NCBI GenBank assembly: GCA_944391255.1 | Contig: CALXSW010000083.1 | Coordinates: 1-5,236 of the forward strand | Origin: an uncultured Clostridia bacterium | GTDB taxonomy: Bacteria; Bacillota; Clostridia; UBA1381 | Length of the DNA stretch: 5,236 nt | Direction: 5' to 3' | Shown: positions 1-5,236 of the stretch, piece after piece | How positions within the stretch are numbered: the first letter of the stretch is position 1 | Layout: each line of letters begins with the position of its first letter | The notes under the pieces: model-generated | Seen by the model: the letters and a program-made list of their open reading frames with translations, nothing else | What the model was told of the DNA's origin: nothing | The model's database searches: none | Made by a program: the position numbers and the translations under genes

Positions 1-1250
1 CGGTTATAAAGGATGCTGAGGAGCTTGCCGCGGACGCGTTCGGGGCAAACCACGCCTTTTTCATGGTTGGCGGAACTACCTCGGCTGTCCAGAGCATGAT
101 ATTATCAGCAGTAAAGGCGGGAGAGAAAATAATACTGCCGCGCAATGTGCACAGGAGCGTTATTAACGCGATGATACTGTGCGGAGCTGTTCCGGTCTAT
201 GTAAATCCGGAAACAGAGCCAAGGCTTGGTATCTCTCTCGGAATGAAGGTTTGCGAGGTAAAAAAAGCGATAGAGGAGCATCCGGAGGCGAAAGCAGTCG
301 TTGTGAACAATCCAACATATTACGGGATATGCTCCGACATAAAGAGCATTATAAAGCTTGCGCATGAAAAGAATATGCTTGTGCTTGCGGACGAGGCTCA
401 CGGAACGCATTTTTATTTCGGACAGGATATGCCGGCGGCGGCGATAAGAGCGGGCGCCGATATGGCGGCGGTCAGCATGCATAAGTCGGGCGGATCGCTG
501 ACGCAAAGCTCATTTCTGCTCACGGGCAAAAATGTAAACCACGATTATGTAAGACAGATAATAAATCTGACGCAGACGACGAGCGGATCATATCTACTGA
601 TGTCGAGCCTTGATATTTCAAGGCGTAATCTCGCGCTGCACGGAGTAAAGATATTTGACAGGATAAAATCGCTGTGCAATTACGCGCGTGAGGAGATAAA
701 CGAAATAGGTGATTATTACGCGTATTCAAAGGAGCTTATAAACGGAGATTCGATATTTGATTTTGATGACACAAAGCTTTCTGTGCATACGCTTGACGTC
801 GGGCTTGCCGGTATCGAAGTATATGATATACTTCGTGACGATTACGATATACAGACCGAGTTCGGCGATCTCGGGAATCTTTTAGCGTATGTTTCTGTCG
901 GCGACAGAGAGAAGGATATAGAAAGACTTATAAGCGCCCTGTCGGAGATAAGGCGGAGATTCAAGCGTGACAAAGCCGGAATGCTTGAAACGGAGTATAT
1001 AAGCCCTAATGTTATAGAAACACCTCAGACGGCTTTCTATGCCGACAAGGAGCAGATACCTATAGAAAAATCATCTGGATGCGTGTGCGCTGAATTTGTA
1101 ATGTGCTATCCGCCGGGAATACCTATCCTCGCGCCGGGTGAGCTTATAACGCCTCAGATAATTGAGTATATAGCGTACGCAAAGGAAAAGGGCTGTACGC
1201 TTTTAGGAACTGAGGATATTGACACTAATCTTATAAACATAATAAAATAA
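1..1250 (+). CDS. speA: Arginine decarboxylase, PLP-dependent (5'-truncated)
   Basis: This enzyme decarboxylates arginine to agmatine in the cytoplasm, the entry step of the pathway encoded here. The frame is open to the left edge (first full codon at 3), and the residues before the ATG at 63 (ending FGANHAFF) continue the conserved family sequence. That ATG is therefore internal, and about 60-80 N-terminal residues are missing from a family usually near 480-490 aa; 415 are visible. Numbering from the codon at 3, GTTSAVQ lies at 24-30 and DEAHG at 130-134, with the Asp expected to contact the PLP pyridine nitrogen. SMHKSGGSLTQSS holds the PLP lysine at K161 and fits the Orn/Lys/Arg decarboxylase family signature. 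YPPGIP at 369-374 marks the C-terminal domain. Family membership is clear. Arginine rather than lysine or ornithine as substrate is inferred from the downstream agmatinase. speE follows after 16 bases. Confidence 0.93.
   Translation, partial: VIKDAEELAADAFGANHAFFMVGGTTSAVQSMILSAVKAGEKIILPRNVHRSVINAMILCGAVPVYVNPETEPRLGISLGMKVCEVKKAIEEHPEAKAVVVNNPTYYGICSDIKSIIKLAHEKNMLVLADEAHGTHFYFGQDMPAAAIRAGADMAAVSMHKSGGSLTQSSFLLTGKNVNHDYVRQIINLTQTTSGSYLLMSSLDISRRNLALHGVKIFDRIKSLCNYAREEINEIGDYYAYSKELINGDSIFDFDDTKLSVHTLDVGLAGIEVYDILRDDYDIQTEFGDLGNLLAYVSVGDREKDIERLISALSEIRRRFKRDKAGMLETEYISPNVIETPQTAFYADKEQIPIEKSSGCVCAEFVMCYPPGIPILAPGELITPQIIEYIAYAKEKGCTLLGTEDIDTNLINIIK
607..624 (+). repeat. Small inverted repeat inside speA
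   Basis: A perfect 7-bp inverted repeat (GCCTTGA / TCAAGGC) is separated by the four bases TATT. It lies inside the speA reading frame, over codons for SLDISRR. It could fold as an mRNA hairpin, but no T-run follows, so it does not look like a terminator. A chance origin is quite possible. Confidence 0.4.
815..835. repeat. Perfect 10-1-10 palindrome inside speA
   Basis: CGAAGTATAT and its exact reverse complement ATATACTTCG flank a single central G at 825. The match stops at the next base on either side (T at both 814 and 836). It lies inside speA over codons for IEVYDILR. The shape resembles a dimeric-regulator operator, but the protein sequence here looks like a conserved part of the family, so codon choice could have produced it by chance. 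No function is claimed. Confidence 0.5.
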
Positions 1251-1253
1251 TAC

Positions 1254-1263
1254 AAGGAGAAGG
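1254..1263 (+). promoter_or_regulatory. Strong ribosome binding site of speE
   Basis: AAGGAG at 1254-1259, continuing as AAGG to 1263, sits 7 bases before the ATG at 1267. This fixes the speE start and is the strongest Shine-Dalgarno match among the gene starts in the window. It occupies most of the 16-base gap after speA. Confidence 0.85.
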
Positions 1264-1266
1264 ACG

Positions 1267-2124
1267 ATGGATTTATGGTTTACAGAGAATCATACTAAGA
1301 ATGTAAAATTCTCTGTTAAAGTAACAAGGCAGCTTTATTCGGGACAGAGTGAGTTTCAGCAGATAGATATTTTTGAATCGCCGGAATTCGGAAGATTTCT
1401 TACGCTTGACGGATATATGATGCTCACTGAAAAGGACGAGTTCATCTATCATGAGATGATAACCCATGTGCCTATGTCGGTGCATCCGAATGTGAAAAAT
1501 GTTCTGGTAGTCGGCGGCGGTGACGGTGGAACGGTCAGAGAGCTGCTTAAGTATGATAGTATCGAAAATATAGACCTTGTTGAGATAGATGAGGAGGTAG
1601 TTAATGTGTGCAGGGAATATCTGCCGCAGACTGCCGCGTGCCTTGACAACAAGGACGGAAGGATCCATTTCTTTTTTGAGGATGGACTTAAATTTATCCG
1701 TCACTGTGAGGATCAGTATGATCTTATAATAGTGGATTCTACAGATCCGTTCGGACCGGGCGAGGGCCTGTTCACAATGGAGTTTTACGGAAACTGTTTC
1801 AAGGCGCTCCATGATGACGGGATAATGGTAAATCAGCATGAAAGCCCGTTCTATGATGAGGACGCGTACGCGATGCAGCGCGCGCATAAGAGGATAGTAA
1901 ACTCGTTCGATATGTGCAGAGTATATCAGGCGCATATCCCGACATATCCGTCAGGCCATTGGCTTTTCGGATTTGCGACAAAGAAATATCATCCTTTGCG
2001 TGACTTTGATGAAAAGCGCTGGTTAGAACGCGGTATAGAAACAAAATATTATACGGAGCATGTGCATAAGGGCGCGTTTTATGTTCCGAAATATGTGGAG
2101 GATTTATTGAAGAATGTTGAATAA
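1267..2124 (+). CDS. speE: Spermidine synthase (polyamine aminopropyltransferase)
   Basis: The enzyme transfers the aminopropyl group of decarboxylated S-adenosylmethionine to putrescine, giving spermidine and methylthioadenosine, in the cytoplasm. The 285 residues match the usual bacterial length. An N-terminal beta-strand domain (about 1-65), containing the SEFQQIDIFES stretch and GRFLTLDG, precedes a Rossmann-like methyltransferase-type domain. Visible motifs are YHEM (61-64), GGGDGG (83-88), VEID with E106 (donor ribose contact in the family), EDG (138-140), VDSTDP with D157 (the expected active-site acid) and YPSGHW (227-232). All are intact, so an active aminopropyltransferase is likely. 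It needs decarboxylated SAM from a SpeD, which is not in this window. The ATG follows a strong ribosome binding site, and the 3' end overlaps speB by 11 bases. The acceptor could instead be agmatine or another diamine, because family members differ and sequence does not settle it. Confidence 0.93.
   Translation: MDLWFTENHTKNVKFSVKVTRQLYSGQSEFQQIDIFESPEFGRFLTLDGYMMLTEKDEFIYHEMITHVPMSVHPNVKNVLVVGGGDGGTVRELLKYDSIENIDLVEIDEEVVNVCREYLPQTAACLDNKDGRIHFFFEDGLKFIRHCEDQYDLIIVDSTDPFGPGEGLFTMEFYGNCFKALHDDGIMVNQHESPFYDEDAYAMQRAHKRIVNSFDMCRVYQAHIPTYPSGHWLFGFATKKYHPLRDFDEKRWLERGIETKYYTEHVHKGAFYVPKYVEDLLKNVE
2097..2101 (+). promoter_or_regulatory. Weakly placed ribosome binding site of speB, inside speE
   Basis: GGAGG lies within the last codons of speE, 12 bases ahead of the speB ATG at 2114, which is farther than the usual 5-9. 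Because the speE stop lies just inside speB, ribosomes ending speE probably help start speB (translational coupling). This is inference from layout. Confidence 0.5.
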
Positions 2125-2971
2125 AAATGTAGAAACATTTCTCGGCTGTGAAGCCGATTTTGATGAGAGCCGTATTGTGATATTCGGCGCGCCGTTTGAC
2201 AGCACCACGTCATACCGCCCCGGAACGAGATTCGCATCGCGCACGATGCGCGCAGAGAGCTACGGACTTGAAACATACAGTCCGTACCTTGACCTTGACC
2301 TTGAGGACACTAAAATTTTTGACTCCGGAGATCTTGAGCTTTGCTTTGGCGATACGGAGCTTGCGCTTTCGGCTATTGAGGAGAGAACGGATATAATAGT
2401 TAAGAATGGCAAGATACCGCTTATGATAGGCGGCGAGCATCTTGTTACATTGGGAGCTGTGAGAGCGGTTGCAAAGAAATATCCCGATCTTCATATCGTG
2501 CATTTTGACGCTCATGCTGATTTAAGAGAAGAATACCTCGGCGCGCGCCTTTCCCACGCGTCAGTGATCCACCGCGTATGGGATATAGTCGGGGACGGAA
2601 AAATATATCAGTTCGGCATAAGGAGCGGCGAAAGAGCGGAATTTGCGTGGGGAAAGGATCATGTGACAACTAATCTTTTTGATTTTAAAACACTTGATGA
2701 TGTAGTAGAGAAGCTCAAGGGCAAGCCTGTATATTTCACGCTTGATCTTGATGTGCTTGATCCATCGGTGTTCCCCGGAACAGGAACTCCGGAGGCGGGC
2801 GGCGTATCGTTTAACGAGCTGCGCGAGGCGTGCATGAAGGTGTCAAAGCTTAATATAGTCGGAATGGATATAAACGAATTATCGCCGATGCTTGACGCGA
2901 GCGGTGCGTCAACAGCTGTCGCGCTGAAAGTGATGAGAGAATTATTATTGGCTGTGTATGATAATAAATAA
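2114..2971 (+). CDS. speB: Agmatinase (ureohydrolase family)
   Basis: Agmatinase hydrolyses agmatine to putrescine and urea using a two-manganese centre. The 285 residues are close to the usual length of 280-310. All six expected metal ligands are visible: H109 in GGEH, D132, H134 and D136 in DAHAD, and D211 and D213 in LDLDVLDP. SHAS (147-150) and PGTGTPEAGG (221-230) are further ureohydrolase signatures. The start at 2114 lies inside the end of speE, in another frame. It gives the expected short N-terminus before the conserved IFGAPFDSTTSYRPGTRF segment, and no later in-frame ATG precedes that segment. Arginase and formiminoglutamase share the fold, but the polyamine neighbours favour agmatinase. 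If SpeE acts on agmatine, this enzyme could hydrolyse N1-aminopropylagmatine instead. A CCTTGA triplication gives an acidic LDLDLED stretch at 59-65. Confidence 0.93.
   Translation: MLNKNVETFLGCEADFDESRIVIFGAPFDSTTSYRPGTRFASRTMRAESYGLETYSPYLDLDLEDTKIFDSGDLELCFGDTELALSAIEERTDIIVKNGKIPLMIGGEHLVTLGAVRAVAKKYPDLHIVHFDAHADLREEYLGARLSHASVIHRVWDIVGDGKIYQFGIRSGERAEFAWGKDHVTTNLFDFKTLDDVVEKLKGKPVYFTLDLDVLDPSVFPGTGTPEAGGVSFNELREACMKVSKLNIVGMDINELSPMLDASGASTAVALKVMRELLLAVYDNK
2287..2304 (+). repeat. Three perfect tandem CCTTGA hexamers in speB
   Basis: Three consecutive copies of CCTTGA lie within speB and encode most of the repeated Leu-Asp pairs in YLDLDLED. A gain or loss of one unit would keep the frame and change the protein by two residues. 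It is short enough to be a by-product of the amino-acid sequence. Confidence 0.6.
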
Positions 2972-2983
2972 CCCTTGTAAGGG
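2972..2983 (+). repeat. Short inverted repeat after the speB stop
   Basis: CCCTT and AAGGG, separated by GT, begin directly after the speB TAA. As RNA it could form only about a 4-bp stem with a TGTA loop, and no T-run follows, so a rho-independent terminator is not supported. The right arm AAGGG also works as a Shine-Dalgarno match for the five-codon ORF at 2991. Confidence 0.35.
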
Positions 2984-2990
2984 ATAACTA

Positions 2991-3008
2991 ATGAAAGGAA
3001 ATGTGTAA
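2991..3008 (+). other. Possible five-codon ORF (MKGNV) ahead of the dehydrogenase
   Basis: ATG at 2991 opens a five-codon frame ending with TAA at 3006-3008, one base before the dehydrogenase ATG at 3010. AAGGG at 2979-2983 lies 7 bases upstream, a good Shine-Dalgarno spacing. If translated, it could carry ribosomes to the dehydrogenase start or act as a small leader. It could equally be an accident of an AT-rich spacer. Its codons overlap the dehydrogenase's own ribosome binding site, so translation of the two would interact. Confidence 0.25.
2994..2999 (+). promoter_or_regulatory. Ribosome binding site that decides the dehydrogenase start
   Basis: AAAGGA lies 10 bases before the ATG at 3010 but only one base before the in-frame ATG at 3001. 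The latter spacing is too tight for initiation, so 3010 is the preferred start. Confidence 0.7.
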
Positions 3009-3009
3009 T

Positions 3010-4212
3010 ATGGGAAAATGTTTGATTATAGGCTGCGGAGGCGTTGCGTCTGTAGCGATACACAAGTGTGTGCAGAATGATGAGGTTTTTGAGGAAATAA
3101 TGATTGCGAGCAGAACAAAGTCAAAGTGTGATGCTCTTAAAGAAAAGCTTGACGGCACATCAAAGACAAAGATATCAACTGCTCAGGTCGATGCCGATAA
3201 CGTAGATGAGCTTATTGCGCTTATAAACGATTTCAAGCCGGATGTTGTTTTGAATCTTGCTTTGCCGTATCAGGATCTTACGATAATGGACGCGTGTTTT
3301 GCGACAAAGACAAATTATGTTGACACAGCGAACTACGAGCCGGAGGACACGGCTAAGTTTGAATATAAGTGGCAGTGGGCATACCGTGAAAGATTTGAGG
3401 AAGCCGGAATAACAGCGCTTTTGGGAAGCGGCTTTGATCCGGGCGTTACGAGTGTGTTCGCGGCGTACGCTTTAAAGCATGAGTTTGACGAGATAAACTA
3501 TATAGATATACTCGACTGTAACGCCGGTGATCACGGCTATCCGTTCGCTACGAACTTCAACCCTGAAATAAACATCAGAGAAGTAAGCGCAAAGGGCAGC
3601 TACTGGGAAGATGGTCACTGGGTAGAAACAGAGCCTATGGAAATAAAGAGAGTGTATAACTTCCCAGAGATAGGTGAAAAGGATATGTATCTGCTCCACC
3701 ATGAGGAAATTGAGTCACTCGCTCTCAATATTCCGGGAATAAAGAGAATAAGATTCTTTATGACATTCGGTCAGAGTTATCTCACACATTTAAAGTGTCT
3801 TGAAAATGTCGGCATGACATCTATAGAGCCTATCATGTATGAGGGTAAGGAAATTATTCCTCTCCAGTTCTTAAAGGCTGTATTGCCTGATCCTGCGTCA
3901 TTAGGTCCGAGAACTGTCGGCAAGACAAATATAGGCTGTATCTTCCGCGGCAAGAAGGACGGAAAGGATAAGACATATTATCTCTATAATGTATGCGACC
4001 ACCAGGAATGTTATAAAGAGGTTGGATCACAGGCTGTTTCGTATACGACAGGTGTACCGGCTATGATCGGCGCTATGATGCTTATGACAGGCACATGGGA
4101 TAAGAAAGGCGTGTATAATATAGAGGAGTTCGATCCGGATCCGTTCATGGACGCGCTCAACAAGTGGGGGCTTCCATGGAAGGAAAGCTTTGATCCGGAG
4201 CTGGTAGACTGA
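3010..4212 (+). CDS. Carboxy(nor)spermidine dehydrogenase, saccharopine dehydrogenase-like
   Basis: The family condenses L-aspartate semialdehyde with a diamine (putrescine or diaminopropane) and reduces the product with NADPH, giving carboxyspermidine or carboxynorspermidine. The 400 residues match the family's roughly 400. The N-terminus MGKCLIIGCGGVA is a Rossmann nucleotide-binding loop (GCGGVA at 8-13), and ASR at 33-35 is where the NADP phosphate is normally read. NLALPYQDLTIMDAC (82-96), YVDTANYEP (103-111) and GSGFDPGVTSVF (139-150) are characteristic of this branch rather than of lysine-pathway saccharopine dehydrogenases. An in-frame ATG at 3001 would add MCN but sits one base after the Shine-Dalgarno sequence, so 3010 is preferred. 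The gene shares one base with the decarboxylase downstream, its usual partner. Putrescine as acceptor is inferred from the agmatinase upstream. Homospermidine synthase is a distant relative and less likely given that partner. Confidence 0.9.
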   Translation: MGKCLIIGCGGVASVAIHKCVQNDEVFEEIMIASRTKSKCDALKEKLDGTSKTKISTAQVDADNVDELIALINDFKPDVVLNLALPYQDLTIMDACFATKTNYVDTANYEPEDTAKFEYKWQWAYRERFEEAGITALLGSGFDPGVTSVFAAYALKHEFDEINYIDILDCNAGDHGYPFATNFNPEINIREVSAKGSYWEDGHWVETEPMEIKRVYNFPEIGEKDMYLLHHEEIESLALNIPGIKRIRFFMTFGQSYLTHLKCLENVGMTSIEPIMYEGKEIIPLQFLKAVLPDPASLGPRTVGKTNIGCIFRGKKDGKDKTYYLYNVCDHQECYKEVGSQAVSYTTGVPAMIGAMMLMTGTWDKKGVYNIEEFDPDPFMDALNKWGLPWKESFDPELVD

Positions 4213-5236
4213 TGAAATATAATATGAATAATGTGCCTACCCCGTGCTATGTAATAGACGAGGCGGCGCTTGTGAAAAATCTTAAGATACTCCATAGAGT
4301 AGAGGAAGAAACGGGCTGTCATGTGCTTTTGGCTCAGAAAGCTTTTTCGAATTATGAATTTTATCCGCTTGTAGCGCAATATATAAGCGGAGCTACAGCG
4401 AGCGGACTTTTTGAGGCGCGTCTTGCCCATGAGGAAATGGACGGCGAAAACCATGTTTTCAGTCCGGCTTATAAGGATGATGAATTTGACGAGCTGCTTG
4501 GTATATGCGATCATATCGTGTTCAACTCGTTCAGCCAGTGGAAGAAATTCAGAGAAAAAGCGCTTGCGCACGGCGGCAGCTTTGGAATGAGGATAAATCC
4601 CGAATGTTCAACTCAGGAGCATGGCATATATGACCCGTGCTCCGAGGGTTCACGCTTGGGCGTGACTCTTGCAAATTTTGAGGAAAATGAGATTGAGGGA
4701 CTTGACGGACTCCATTTCCACACGCTATGTGAGCAGAATGTCGATGATCTCGTTACAACTCTTGCGGCAGTTGAGGAAAAATTCGGAAAATATCTTTATA
4801 ATATGAAGTGGCTGAATTTCGGCGGTGGACATCATATAACGAGAGTTGACTATGATGTGAACATGCTGATATCGGAGATAAACCGCATAAAGAAAAAGTA
4901 CGGTGTGCAGGTGTATATAGAGCCGGGCGAGGCTGTAGCCTTAAATGCCGGATATCTTGTAACGACCGTGTGTGAAATGGTTCATAACGGCATAGATATA
5001 GCGATACTTGACGCGTCAGCGGCGTGCCATATGCCGGACGTGCTTGAAATGCCGTACCGTCCGCCTTTAAGGGATGGGTATAAGGCAGGCGAAAAAGCGC
5101 ACACATACAGACTTTCATCTCTCACATGCCTTGCCGGCGATGTGATAGGCGACTATTCGTTTGAAAAGCCGCTCAATATCGGCGACCGGCTTATATTTGA
5201 GGATATGGCGATATATACGATGGTCAAGAACAACAC
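4212..5236 (+). CDS. nspC: Carboxy(nor)spermidine decarboxylase (3'-truncated)
   Basis: The enzyme removes the carboxyl group from carboxyspermidine (or carboxynorspermidine) to give spermidine (or norspermidine), finishing the aspartate-semialdehyde route. It is a PLP enzyme of the alanine-racemase fold (fold type III). The frame opens at the ATG in TGATG and stays open to the right edge: 341 full codons of a family usually near 370-390, so a few tens of C-terminal residues are missing. Visible motifs are PTPCYVID (9-16), AQKAFS with the PLP lysine K43, HFHTLCEQ (168-175), the phosphate-binding glycines NFGGGHH (202-208), EPGE (237-240), LDASAACHMPDVLEMPYRPP (266-285), and TCLAGD (305-310) with C306 as the likely catalytic cysteine. 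GGAG at 4197-4200 is 11 bases upstream, so coupling to the dehydrogenase is likely. A start at 4224 is possible but has no ribosome binding site. LysA shares the fold, but the motifs and partner favour this call. Confidence 0.93.
   Translation, partial: MKYNMNNVPTPCYVIDEAALVKNLKILHRVEEETGCHVLLAQKAFSNYEFYPLVAQYISGATASGLFEARLAHEEMDGENHVFSPAYKDDEFDELLGICDHIVFNSFSQWKKFREKALAHGGSFGMRINPECSTQEHGIYDPCSEGSRLGVTLANFEENEIEGLDGLHFHTLCEQNVDDLVTTLAAVEEKFGKYLYNMKWLNFGGGHHITRVDYDVNMLISEINRIKKKYGVQVYIEPGEAVALNAGYLVTTVCEMVHNGIDIAILDASAACHMPDVLEMPYRPPLRDGYKAGEKAHTYRLSSLTCLAGDVIGDYSFEKPLNIGDRLIFEDMAIYTMVKNN

Noticed and set aside
63..65. ATG at 63 as the start of speA
   Set aside because: The frame stays open upstream and those codons encode conserved family sequence leading into MVGGTTSAVQ; starting here would remove essential parts of the PLP domain.
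1273..1935. 220-codon open frame on the minus strand opposite speE
   Set aside because: It lies wholly within speE, whose motifs are intact; its translation shows no recognisable domain and looks like a by-product of codon use on the other strand.
2972..2983. Terminator between speB and the dehydrogenase
   Set aside because: The stem is only about 4 bp with no following T-run, and genes on both sides belong to the same pathway.
3010..4212. Saccharopine dehydrogenase of lysine metabolism
   Set aside because: Same superfamily, but the neighbours and the coupled carboxyspermidine decarboxylase point to polyamine synthesis.
4011..4571. 186-codon open frame on the minus strand
   Set aside because: It spans the end of the dehydrogenase and start of the decarboxylase, both clearly coding on the + strand, and has no recognisable motif.
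4753..5118. 121-codon open frame on the minus strand near the right edge
   Set aside because: It is a shadow of the nspC coding sequence, which carries the fold-type III motifs across exactly this stretch.
4212..5236. Diaminopimelate decarboxylase (LysA)
   Set aside because: The fold is shared, but LDASAACHMPDVLEMPYRPP and the pairing with a carboxyspermidine dehydrogenase are typical of NspC/CASDC.
1..5236. Mobile element, CRISPR array, tRNA/rRNA or riboswitch
   Set aside because: No transposase or integrase motif, regular repeat-spacer pattern or structured RNA was found; nearly every base is accounted for by the five genes.

Overview
The window is an almost wall-to-wall polyamine biosynthesis operon, with five genes on the + strand and no gap longer than 38 bases. 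Strong AGGAG-type ribosome binding sites, heavy use of ATA and AGA/AGG codons, moderate GC and the gene content suggest a Firmicute of class Clostridia, probably an anaerobic gut-type lineage. Genus cannot be called from this sequence. The window cuts the operon at both ends: the first gene lacks its 5' end and the last lacks its 3' end.

Layout: (1) speA-type arginine decarboxylase of the aminotransferase-fold (Orn/Lys/Arg decarboxylase) family, open at the left edge, ending at 1250. (2) speE spermidine synthase, 1267-2124, 16 bases later with a strong ribosome binding site. (3) speB agmatinase, 2114-2971, overlapping speE by 11 bases. (4) Carboxy(nor)spermidine dehydrogenase of the saccharopine-dehydrogenase-like family, best started at 3010 and ending at 4212. 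(5) Carboxy(nor)spermidine decarboxylase (nspC/CASDC), starting at 4212 in a TGATG stop/start overlap and running off the right edge. No internal promoter or convincing terminator is visible, so co-transcription is likely.

How the genes work together: SpeA makes agmatine from arginine and SpeB hydrolyses agmatine to putrescine and urea. Putrescine can then become spermidine by two routes. SpeE adds an aminopropyl group from decarboxylated S-adenosylmethionine, which needs a SpeD not present in this window. The dehydrogenase/decarboxylase pair instead uses aspartate semialdehyde, through carboxyspermidine. Having both routes in one apparent transcript is the most interesting property of the window. 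The order decarboxylase - aminopropyltransferase - ureohydrolase also fits a route that aminopropylates agmatine before urea is removed. Which substrate each enzyme uses cannot be settled from sequence alone.

All catalytic motifs that I can check are intact. I see no mobile element, CRISPR array, RNA gene or riboswitch. Every individual enzyme family here is known. The less ordinary observations are the combination of routes, the coupling signals between genes, a five-codon ORF just ahead of the dehydrogenase, and a perfect 10-1-10 palindrome inside speA.
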